Assembly (NCBI GenBank): GCA_965644295.1
Contig: CBFFRP010000275.1
Location: forward strand, 52,532 to 116,531
Reading direction: 5' to 3'
DNA: 64,000 bases
Origin: Paraphysomonas bandaiensis
Lineage: Eukaryota > Chrysophyceae
Below are positions 11,304 to 20,722 of the stretch, in pieces. How positions within the stretch are numbered: position 1 is the first letter of the stretch; every line of letters starts with the position of its first letter. Below the pieces are notes generated by a model. The model searched no databases, was not told where the DNA came from, and saw only the letters and a program-made list of their open reading frames with translations. The translations under genes and the position numbers were made by a program.

Positions 11304-13192
11304 TTTATTTCAAATTATATGGAATCATTGATATAACTATCTATCTATATATATATGTATATATATAGAGAGAGTGAGTGTGTTATAGTCATGTGATGGG
11401 AGATCCTCGTAGTAACATCAATGCAATGCAGTGAGATGCGTATCGGTAGTCAGCATCTTATTTTTCGGTAATAAATTGAAGCAAATATTATCTATATTAC
11501 TGCAATACAACTACGGTTGGAATACATATAATTGTTGCCTCAATATTACAGGCATCTTTGATCTGGAGTTTGTACGTAGTTTGTATTGTGTATGTGGATA
11601 TGTGGAGATAAAAGGAGCTTAATAATGCAATTTTCTATATAGTGGGATATACTTTTGGTACAAGAAATCTGGAAAACCAAGAAATAAATAACTTCTAAAA
11701 ACTGATACAAAAAAGGGATATTTTGAGTCGGATTAAGCACTTTTGCTATTTACTTGGCGACCTAAAATACCAAAAAACTACGTTTTTATAAAATTTATAT
11801 ATACTGTACACTGTAGCTCATATGATCCAAAGTTGTTGCAAGTATGTGAGCATAATCATAGTATGAAGATGTGTATCATATCATGCGTGAGACATACTGT
11901 GGCTGGGAATCAAGCAGGCTGTGCAGAATCTTCAAACGGATGGCCCGCCATATCTACACCTCCCATCGTCACCGCGTTCATGATATTCCATACCATGAGG
12001 CATCGTGTCAGCATTTCAAGCCAAGAAATCAAGCTTACATACTTTAGAAGTACTCAACACTCGTATTCGAAATGTTGCAGAGGCATATGACGACTTCCGA
12101 ATTACCATTGTAGATCACAGGGAGCGGTAGGATTCAACGCCCATGGACAAAGTGTGCATCTTGATATTCTAACTCAGATATACAGTGGGTTCAAGAAGGT
12201 GTACTTTTCAATGCTTGAAACTGTTGTTTGTATACTAGGTTCTCAGCCTTTTGTACATATTGAGTGTAAATGCATTTGGACTCATCACCTATTTTAATGG
12301 TCCCCATCTTGGATCACCGTAAGGTTTATATCAGACCTACCTTTGCGCAGTCCCTTCGACGTTTCAATATACCACTTCACGAATTAGCCAAGATTGGCGA
12401 CAAGATTTTCGTTCAGAGTCTTTCTTCGTTTTAGTACCTGCACCAAGAGACCAGGAAGAATATGAAAGGATCGAGAGCACTTGTCGTACTTGTGTGGGGT
12501 GGGTCAATGGAAAGGTCACTGAAAATTGGAAATATATTACGTGCAAGTTACAATTAAAAGTACAATTAGTAAGTGATCGAGCAGTGCATTTGTGGTAGCA
12601 GCTGTATTGACTAGTAAGTTAACACTTTGCAGTAGCTGTTAGACTGCAAATTATTTTAGTGATAGCGAAGGTAACCATTTTGGTATGGAAATGTCCACGT
12701 TAGAGGAGTGGTTTGAAATTATTTGAGTTCCAAGTCATATAGTATATATATTCTTCGAAGATTTATAGTGATATTATTTGCAATTTGTAAAAGTATTCAT
12801 TGAGTTCTTCTGTATGACAGGATGTATAATTGTGTATTTGAAATAAGTTAATCGTGTGAAACTAACATGTAGCTGGAAAGGGTGAATGTAGTTTGAATAC
12901 AAAGGAAGTATGTTCAGTTGCTGATATATGTCTATATAAACTATTTATGAGTACAGGATGGCCTGGTGAGCACATGATATAAATATGATACCTTAAGGTT
13001 TGATTTAAAATTTTATTTCTTGAAAGGAGGTTGTTTTCAAAAGTAATAGCTACAATTCAAACCTCATACCACAATGTCATGCCACAAGCACAAACAATAA
13101 TACATTTAGAATTCATATATATAGCGGTCAAGATCACAGTAATAGGCGGTGGTGATGTCATTCCTTTGTACGTCACATTACATACAGTCAAG
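11304..13192. other. Intergenic region
   Basis: AT-rich DNA. A short (TA)n tract lies at about 11340-11375. Between about 11880 and 12545 there are broken protein-like stretches (see the pseudogene entry); 12560-13190 shows nothing I can name. Confidence 0.4.
11880..12545 (+). pseudogene. Decayed coding sequence, possibly GT20 (trehalose-phosphate synthase)-like
   Basis: No continuous frame, but several stretches read like protein in shifting + frames. The clearest, about 12395-12540, contains FFVLVPAPRDQEEYERIEST, then CVGWVNGKVTE. That order (hydrophobic strand, proline-arginine, EEY, then VGxxNGK) resembles the GT20 segment usually written VPSRxDVxxYxxL...VGRING. Upstream stretches such as the one giving VAEAYDDFRITIVDH are separated by stops. 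If it is a gene remnant, it has lost its start and frame. It could also be an unrecognised multi-exon gene; the assignment is tentative. Confidence 0.25.
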
Positions 13193-13527
13193 CAGGGCTA
13201 GGAACCAATATATTGAATTGCAATATATTGTAAAATATATTGTTTGGTGGTGATGTTGACGTCAGTGATGATGGCGCAGAGGATGAGAACGAGGTAGATT
13301 TTTATTAGCTATAAGCAGTTGTGGGTTTGGTTGCCATATGATCTTAATGACTAATCCTAAATATGGAATCTACGGATGTGTTTACTTACTGATTAGTCAT
13401 ACTAATATATTTCAATATATTGACAATATATTGCCATATATTGTAATTGTATTGTTGAGCCTGTTTAAAATCTCCATCAATAGTACTATCTAACAATAGT
13501 ATTGCAGTATATTGTTTCCTAGCCCTG
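13193..13527. mobile_element. hAT-like MITE of a second type
   Basis: A 335-bp element bounded by CAGGGCTAGGAA (left) and TTCCTAGCCCTG (right), a perfect 12-bp terminal inverted repeat, continued inward by imperfect ATATTG-rich complementarity. Flanks CAGTCAAG (13185-13192) and TTGTCAAG (13528-13535) match at 6 of 8 positions, consistent with an aged 8-bp target duplication. The interior is non-coding, with repeated CAATATATTG motifs. Confidence 0.75.
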
Positions 13528-13608
13528 TTGTCAAGGCATCAGAATGTAGTACATTATATATTTTATCATAAATACATTGCCATGCAATATATTTGAGTGT
13601 ACATACAT

Positions 13609-13871
13609 CCGCAGCGCAACATGTGGATATTAAAACTGAAAAGAACGCCAATGCGGCCAACTCGTAATTGAAAAAGAGAGCAGATTACACTTCAAATTGA
13701 GCAACGCCGAATGAAGTTTGATCTGCTCGACCCGTGCTTTTTCAATTTCGAGTTGGTCATGGTATCGCTCTTTTACAACTTTTAGTTGGCCGTATTGGCG
13801 TTATCTTTCAATTGCAATATCCAAATGTTGACGTTCTTGATTAACTTCTAACTTCTCGTGTTGCGCTGCGG
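13609..13871. repeat. Inverted repeat with coding-like arms (IR1)
   Basis: The outer arms CCGCAGCGCAAC (13609-13620) and GTTGCGCTGCGG (13860-13871) are perfect complements. Further in, CGCCAATGCGGCCAACTCG pairs with the sequence around 13785-13801, and poly-lysine-like segments pair near 13670 and 13738. Pairing is interrupted but extends over most of both arms. The minus strand of the right arm reads as a charged coiled-coil peptide; the left arm carries a rearranged copy. Confidence 0.7.
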
Positions 13872-14040
13872 ATTCTGTGGCCGCTATATTTACCATCGCT
13901 TCCGCAATTGTCAACTTGAATGGCGGCTTCGGGGCCCCAGAGGGCTTATCTTCAGCTCCTTCACCACCCATCAAGTTTACCGCGTGTCTGGCTTGCGTTC
14001 GCCTGGGCTTCTTTGGTGGTTTATCCTTACCTTAATAAAT
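13685..14040 (-). pseudogene. Broken coiled-coil gene fragment
   Basis: Minus-strand frame from about 14030 reads KPPKKPRRTQARHAVNLMGG, an acidic/proline linker, then a heptad-like charged helix (TESAAQHEKLEVNQERQHL), hits one stop (in ...AIER*RQYGQL...) and continues as another charged helix with LEIEKARVEQIKL. A basic N-terminal segment followed by a long charged helix is common in transposon accessory (Myb/trihelix-type) proteins, but I see no diagnostic domain. It overlaps the right arm of IR1. Confidence 0.45.
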
Positions 14041-14202
14041 AGTCAATTTCATACCGTTGAAACAAGGCACGATAAGATTATACATCTACTATATATATCC
14101 AGATGGTATAGTCCTGCAGTGAGATAACTATGTATAGTATACTGTCGATACCACGAGCACTATTAATTAGGTCTGCTCCTAAAGCATCCGTCTTCATCTT
14201 CT

Positions 14203-14555
14203 GTAATTTACCCTAGTGTAATGGAACAAATTGTAGAGTTTGCTGTCAGCGTTGAGGAATCAGCAAATCCTTTCTGCATTGATGGCCGCTCTAGGGAGGA
14301 CAATGTGGAGCGCGAAAATGGAACCAAAGCAAAAGCGATGAAGGCAGAGTACTTTCGAGCGCTGAAGATGAGATGATTTGAGTCATTTCACTTGAAGCAT
14401 GAAGACTTTACTGCCTTTATCGATGTTGCTTTAGTTACCTTTCCCGGTTCCACATTGTCTTCCTTGGAGCGGCCATCAATGCGGAAAGGATTTTCTGACT
14501 CCTCTACACTGACAGCAAACTCTACAATTTGTTCCATTACACTAGGGTAAATTAC
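14203..14555. repeat. Inverted repeat with two 50-aa ORFs (IR2)
   Basis: The left arm begins GTAATTTACCCTAGTGTAAT and the right arm ends with its exact complement. The first 47 bases of the two arms are identical in inverted orientation, then about 65 more pair with scattered mismatches. Each arm holds an ATG-started frame, 14221-14376 (+, 51 aa) and 14537-14388 (-, 49 aa), whose products start MEQIVEFAVSVEES and share NPF.IDGRS.EDNVE before diverging. The spacer is about 130 bp. I found no convincing target duplication. Confidence 0.8.
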
Positions 14556-14815
14556 TGTTGTCATGAATAGTGAGTAGTCAAATTATGAGACCTTTACATA
14601 TGAGTTCTTATCCCAAATGACTGGTGAACACCACAACACGCATGATATCTTAACATCGGACTGATATCCACACCATGATACTGTGACAGTCCATATCTAT
14701 GGGTGGGAAAAAGTCGACCACTTGGCCAAATATCCCAGGTTTTTAGCTGTCTTTTTTTATGATTCTGTTTCGGAGGAAAATGCAGTATTGAAGTTCATAC
14801 AGCACTGTACTATAT

Positions 14816-14890
14816 TACTCACTTTTACCCTTTTTTCACTCACTTTTACCCTTTTTTCACTCACTTTTACCCTTTTTCTACTCACTTTTC
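14816..14890. repeat. 21-bp tandem repeat (ACTCACTTTTACCCTTTTTTC)
   Basis: About 3.5 copies of a pyrimidine-rich 21-mer, the last copies diverged. It produces an open frame of repeated LTFTLFS residues that is not a gene. Confidence 0.85.
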
Positions 14891-15131
14891 CCTGTCTTTT
14901 GCTTCCAAAAACCCTTTCATTTCACCCTATTTCCAATTTAAGCCCCCCATTCTAACGGGAAATTTCCCACCTCCTCAACGTATATATGTACAGTATGCAT
15001 ATATATACATGTACATACCCCATATGCCTATAGATGCGCACTGAACCCATATATATATATATATATACAGTTACAACTATGAAAGAATATCAAGTTCATC
15101 TCATGTGATATCAAGTGATCTGTATATTGAT

Positions 15132-17475
15132 ATGATGAGTTCATTTGTTGATATTTGCTGGTTGTTGATTGCAATCATCGGATTAATAGTCATATTCAAC
15201 AGTGTGTGTATTGTTGTAGACTCTCATCTTGTTCCAGGTACATACAGCCACATACATACACATACACCCACATACAGCCACATACATACACATACACCCA
15301 CATACAGCCACATACATACACATACACCCACATACAGCCACATACATACACATACACCCACATACAGCCACATACATACATGTAATCTGCTGTTTATGAC
15401 TGCTGTATGTAGCTGTTGAAGTCATTATAGAGGAATTCAGTGTACCTGAAGAAATAGCAGGTGAGTGTTGTGCAGCATGTCTCTTAATTATCGTTCTAAT
15501 CGTCATTATATATAATTATAGCTGTTACACTCATTGCTTTTGGTTCATCGGCTCCAGAGATCTTATTGAATACCGTGAGCGCAGTAAATAATGCATCGTC
15601 TTTGTCAATGCCTGCATTACTCGGCTCAGGTGGTTTCTTTTCAGATACAGTTGAATACTACCGACTCATTTATGTGCAGCTATCATTGCTTTTGGATTTA
15701 TACCTCCCCTCTGTGTTTTATACCAAGAGAAAGCGGACATATCTCTGGACACGGGACCGATAATAAGAGAGGTCTAGTCATTTTGTCCTGCGCTGTAGCC
15801 CCTCTATATATACTTGCGCTGAAATATGAGAAATATTTATCTCCCTGTCTAAGATTAACATGTAGACTTTGTTCTTTCTTTTTGGGCTGCTGCTTTTCAT
15901 GCAAATTATATCAGACGGCGTTTCCAGCACTAAAGAGGCACTTGAGTTGTTGTCTATTTATGTGTTTTACGTGTCCTTCGTGGTTGGAGCGTACTGTCTC
16001 AAGTTACGTTATGGAGGTGTAGAAAATAGCACTCCTCCCAAAAATGACGAAGAGTCAACCAATTTCTTAGCTGAGTATAGTTCAGGCAGTGGGGTGATTG
16101 AACTTCCTCCCCTTGAAATTTCAGTCCAAGGAGTAGAACCTTCGACTGCAACGAGTACTCGTGCAGATATTTTACACAGACTCAGCGGATACTATGAAAA
16201 AGTTTCCATTCCACTGAAATGGTGGCTTGCGAACACGATACCTCCTCTGAGACCCAGCGGGGCATTGACTCCTACGCATCCTGTACTGGCAAATGAAGCG
16301 AGGGTCAGAACCCCACGAGGTATGGATGCTATGCGTAGGGGAAACAGTACAGTATATTCCTGTGGCAATGACGATCCTAGCTCACTAGGTTCACCTGGTT
16401 CACCACTAAGAATGCGTGAGCCAGAGACACACGTATCCCCGGGTGGCACTGAATTACCCGTACTACATGCATGTCACCCAGAGAGATACGCCCGTTGCAT
16501 TGCGCGGCGTGAATCAGCACATTCATGCGGTCACCCAGTAATGATTGGGGTTGAGTCTGTTATTGGTGTTGCGCATACGTCTCTCTGTCGGTCGTTAGCG
16601 TGTATTGCTGTGTGCATCATCTATATATGCGTTTTTTCATCGTTGATTGTGGAGACATGCGACATAATAGTGTCTCATATGGGCATGTCCCAGACGACTG
16701 TCGGTGGTACTCTTGTTGCATTCGGTGCTCAGGTTCGGTTATGTCTATGTTGTTTGATAGTAGTTGGTCTGATATTTCTTCCCGATAGTATATTGTTATT
16801 GTGTGTGTCATGACTACTTGAAATTCGGTTTTGGTACTGATATCGTTACGATTTTAGATACCTGATATCGTGAGTGCCATGGTGTTGTCGCGGGATGGGT
16901 ACTACGATGGCGCTATGGCATGTGCGACCGGATCACAGGTACACACTAAATGTTCCGGAAGCATTAGTTCTCCAGTTTTGGTTTAATATTTAATGCAGGT
17001 GATAAACATTACTCTTGGTACTGGACTTCCCGCATTCGTTATGTGCCTATATGGTAACGGCAAGTTCAAGGTTGAGAATCAAGAAACGAGGTGATACAAC
17101 TTGTATGCGTTAGACGATACACGGCAGTCTGATCACTATATATATACTGCCCCGTGTCATCAATATTTATATTAAACACTCGAAATAAATATGCACTGGA
17201 GAATATTTATACTTTCATACCTTTCGGTATTCTTTCAACATGTGCCGTTATGACTCAAATGCATCACCAACTAATGTTTGCGCAGTTTAACGCTGCTTGT
17301 GTTTCTGGTCCTTGTGATTATCGCCGGATACGTGTGGCTAGCCTCACCAGCGCTGTCGTTACCAACAAGGAGTTGTAGTGTTCCCAAAGTCACCAAGATG
17401 ACAAGGATTGGAGCCTACCATCAGTTAATAATTTTCGCGGCGTCAATTGTCACATACATCACCTTGAATGAATAA
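15132..17475 (+). CDS. Cation/calcium exchanger (CaCA superfamily, NCX/NCKX-like)
   Basis: 527 aa membrane antiporter, predicted to extrude Ca2+ in exchange for Na+ (or Na+/K+). Exons 15132-15237, 15413-15460, 15522-15629, 15680-15771, 15866-16732, 16858-16938, 16999-17090, 17286-17475; every phase agrees. The first hydrophobic segment follows almost directly on the start. The alpha-1 repeat is in exon 3, with LIAFGSSAPEILLNTVSA and the closing GS at the exon 4 join. The alpha-2 repeat spans exons 5-7: VGGTLVAFGAQIPDIVSA, then GSQVINITLGTGLP. Between them is a large hydrophilic loop, about 200 aa, rich in Ser/Pro/Thr, as in eukaryotic members. The family is firm; ion preference is not. The TTG and GTG codons that extend some open frames are not the start: ATG 15132 is the first in frame. 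Confidence 0.88.
15238..15382. repeat. 30-bp minisatellite inside intron 1 of the exchanger gene
   Basis: About 4.7 near-perfect copies of a 30-bp unit made of CATACAGCCACATACATACA plus CATACACCCA. The array fills most of intron 1, which is 175 bp and therefore longer than most introns in the window. Both strands stay open across it, giving spurious THIQPHT- and GCMCMYVAV-type frames. Confidence 0.95.
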
Positions 17476-17978
17476 GTATGTATCAGAAACTCAGTATAAA
17501 TATCCGCTACGTCGTAGTGTTGGACTTGATTACTGTTCCATTTAATCGATTGTTATTTATGATTTGACATTACAGTGTGTTTATTGCAAGAAAGTTGTGT
17601 GCTGCAGAGTTCATTGTGTTATATATATTGTATTGTGGAGGCAAAGTGGCTCAGTCAATAGTCAATATAATATCGTGCGTATTGTATATTGTGGGTTAAT
17701 TGTAAACAAAATGATATAGAAGGCGCTGTGCCGCTATTCATATTGCAATGATATTGTGGTAAACGTATTTATATTTGAAATATATTGTTGGCGAACACTG
17801 GATTGCAGTTCAAATCAGCTATCATCTATCATTGCTTCCATAATCATTCTACTGTTAAGTAACATATACTTGCTGCGTGCGTTCAGTATTAAATACGTAA
17901 AATATACCCTTTGCTCTACACTAACAAATATATCAAATATTTTATGTCGTTCTGAAGAATTTAGTTACCTAGCAACTA

Positions 17979-20039
17979 CTATGCCAAACCACGAACGAAT
18001 AATACTCGATGTAAAACACTACCATTCGATAAATCACTGATATTTCCAACCAATTCCTGAATACTATCGTCCACAAATAACACCGAATTACTGCAGTGAT
18101 CTACACTATCACGATCACTACCAACAGGACGTGCATTTGACGTACCCGACCACGAACTATCCCTATTGCCACCACTGCTTCTAGGAAAGCTACAACCTTC
18201 AGCAGTGCTGCCAAATACATACCCTGCTTTCGACTCTTTTTTCTTCACCGTGCATATTTCCAGATCAGGTGGAGCACCCTGCGCCGATAAGAACGATCTA
18301 ATCTCGTTATGATTTTGGTTACGGGTGACGATCGCACACGGGTGCTGCCACATCAGTGAAATGAGGTCCACATCTACAGTGTGTCTGCCTACTATAGGTT
18401 TGGCACCACTTCTCGTAGAGGATACCGTTCTGTCAAAATCAAGAGCTATACGGCGCGGCTTTACCCTATTTGCAATCTCAATAACCGTGTCAGCATCACC
18501 TCGATGTAAGCCACACATATCACAAGAATGGGCATCGCAGATAAGGCATTTCAAAGCATGTGGACAGAACCAATCAACTTGACATTGCTCCCTGTAAGGA
18601 CACCTCCTACCCTGGGTTCGAATTTTGTCTTCACATTCGCAACAAATTCCACAGTGAACCCATAACGGAGTAAAAACACGACAACACACGCGGCAGAATT
18701 TATTGTTGGGGCAGTTTTTCATATCGCTTTTGTCCACAAGAGAACCTAGAGAAATGCTCGCCGGCCAACCACTACAAGAGATTGTATCTCTCATTTGAGG
18801 ACGGTACGTGTTCTCTATTGCTCTATATGAAGCGAAGAGTGACATTGACTCCGTTGCTGACGATGAAGCGGGTAAGTGCAGTGCAGGGGGCAAAGAATGC
18901 CTATCTGCAGAAGAATCTCCAGCAAGAAATATCATCCGATTCGACCTTGATAAGGCGATGTCATAAATATCTTCCAACCATTCAGACAATGCCTGCAAAG
19001 GAGGTAAAGCTCCACTTAAGAGATTGATATGACGATGAAGTTGTATGCCCCGCGTTCGTTCTCTTCCCACTTCCACCTGCGTATCAACATGCCCTTCGAG
19101 ACTATTCACATTGGCCAGAATATTGGCCACTCTGGTTGCACTCTTTTCCTCGAATTCACGGAGGACAGGTAGCGTGTCAGTGAGGGAAGAAATGGTGTTG
19201 CGAACTGCTGTTCGAGCAGAATTCACCTCGTCAACCATTCGAAGAGCTTTATCTCCCCCACGACATATGACTATACGAGAAACGAAATCTACAACTTCTT
19301 CAGAAAATCGAGAATCCTTAGATGGAAGTGAAGAAATGTGTTCTTTCATACGAGTCGACCATGTCACCTCACTGACAGATTCATTCGAATCATGTGATGC
19401 CGTAACTACTTCATGTGAATTGACGTCATTACAATTTCCTAGGTCGTCATTTCCAGAGGAAATGTCAAGGCTCTCCACGCCTTCGGCTTTAATCTTTGAG
19501 ATTGTATCTCTTGCATTACGTACTAGGGAGGTTGTTTCAAGGGGTCTATCCAATGCAGACGGTCTTCCTTTGGCTGGATGACGAGGAAGACAACATATAA
19601 CTTTAGCTATTGAACGAGCATCTGATACAGCCGCACATGCACCTTTACATCTCATTCTTGCATCAGCAATAGTTGTAAATCGTTCACTATGAACCCAACA
19701 ATGCTTTCTATTAATATCATTATTATTTATATGATCTTCACGAAAAAATGTTGCAAGTTGTGCTAATCCACGTTCAATAGATGTACCAGTATGATAGATA
19801 TGATACGCTAGTTTCTTCATGTTGATTAGCTCTTCTCTGAGACGATATGAGGCTGTTAAATCAGGTTGGATTAGTTCATTTATATATTCAATCATATCGT
19901 TTGGAAGGACTATTGATAGATCACGGCTGATTAAGTCATACGATCCACAGCAATAGTCTTGTATGTTAATGGGAGTTAATTCAAGAGGAGATCGACCGGG
20001 GATCTTGTTGATAAGAGTAATGAGATCAGATGTTTCCAT
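17979..20039 (-). CDS. Cys-rich zinc-binding protein with C-terminal HAD-like domain
   Basis: Single-exon, 686 aa, not a protein I recognise. Residues about 1-150 contain charged helices and a small Cys/His patch; about 200-400 is charged and coiled-coil-like. Residues about 450-513 form a dense cluster of roughly 17 cysteines with histidines (FCRVC, CGICCEC, RCPYREQC, FCPHALKCLIC, SCDMCG), a likely multi-zinc RING/B-box-like module. Residues about 528-686 resemble a HAD hydrolase core: motif I LDFDRTV (DxDxT), motif II-like AIVTRN, a lysine-rich stretch (KKKESKAGYV) at the motif III position, and motif IV VLFVDDS. All the acidic HAD residues are present, so it may be catalytic. Convergent with the exchanger, divergent from the zinc-finger gene at 20723. 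Function unknown. Confidence 0.75.
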   Translation of the reverse strand: METSDLITLINKIPGRSPLELTPINIQDYCCGSYDLISRDLSIVLPNDMIEYINELIQPDLTASYRLREELINMKKLAYHIYHTGTSIERGLAQLATFFREDHINNNDINRKHCWVHSERFTTIADARMRCKGACAAVSDARSIAKVICCLPRHPAKGRPSALDRPLETTSLVRNARDTISKIKAEGVESLDISSGNDDLGNCNDVNSHEVVTASHDSNESVSEVTWSTRMKEHISSLPSKDSRFSEEVVDFVSRIVICRGGDKALRMVDEVNSARTAVRNTISSLTDTLPVLREFEEKSATRVANILANVNSLEGHVDTQVEVGRERTRGIQLHRHINLLSGALPPLQALSEWLEDIYDIALSRSNRMIFLAGDSSADRHSLPPALHLPASSSATESMSLFASYRAIENTYRPQMRDTISCSGWPASISLGSLVDKSDMKNCPNNKFCRVCCRVFTPLWVHCGICCECEDKIRTQGRRCPYREQCQVDWFCPHALKCLICDAHSCDMCGLHRGDADTVIEIANRVKPRRIALDFDRTVSSTRSGAKPIVGRHTVDVDLISLMWQHPCAIVTRNQNHNEIRSFLSAQGAPPDLEICTVKKKESKAGYVFGSTAEGCSFPRSSGGNRDSSWSGTSNARPVGSDRDSVDHCSNSVLFVDDSIQELVGNISDLSNGSVLHRVLFVRGLA

Positions 20040-20722
20040 TGGATGGATAAAAGAGAGTGGTGGTATGTAATGTGTGTAGAGAGGGAGGTGTGGTATATAT
20101 ATGTGTATGTGTATGTGTCCAGGTGTATATATATATATATGTACAGTGATATGATGGACACCATACTGCTATACTGTATGTACTGCTCTACTGTCCACTG
20201 CTACAGTGATGATACGTACAGAGAGATGATACGTACTCTGTACTCCACACTGTGGGCAGTTCTCTGAATATATATACCTATACTACACTGTATGTCGGTG
20301 TGTGTATGGTATGCTATATCTGCTGTATATCACTGTGCTCTGTATTTGCAACGCAATATAGATTTCCCAGTTTTCCTACTTATATAAGTACAAAACACCT
20401 AGTATTCTCTAGTATTCTCTAATATTTCAACAGAAAAAAGTCCAAAAAAATTCAACTCAACTTTTCAAGTGAAAATTTTCTGGATAATATGAACAAATAG
20501 ATCATCTCAAAATACTAATAAAGAGTTTTCATTGGCTACTCCCTTATCTCCCAGGGAGCTGTCCGTCAGTTGAGTTCATATCTCTATGTATACCAAGCAC
20601 TTGACCATGGTGACGAAATAAGTGTTGGATAGTGGAAGCAAGAAGTGATTACAAAGGAGTCTGTGAAGTATTTTATTATTGATATATTGAGTAGAACACT
20701 GTATTGTAGATAGATTGTTTGG
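20040..20722. promoter_or_regulatory. Divergent intergenic region, HAD protein / zinc-finger protein
   Basis: About 680 bp with (TATG)/(TA) simple repeats at 20090-20145 close to the minus-strand start and an A/T-rich stretch at 20340-20520. It must contain the promoters of both neighbours; no specific element is recognised. Confidence 0.45.

Noticed and set aside
15238-15382. CRISPR-like array
   Set aside because: The 30-bp units are contiguous with no unique spacers, inside a eukaryotic intron; it is a minisatellite.
15183-15506. Minus-strand frame with YVAVCGCMCM repeats
   Set aside because: It is the complement of the intron minisatellite in the exchanger gene.
19045-19581. 178-aa plus-strand frame inside the HAD-protein gene
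   Set aside because: Antisense to a long open frame with recognisable domains.
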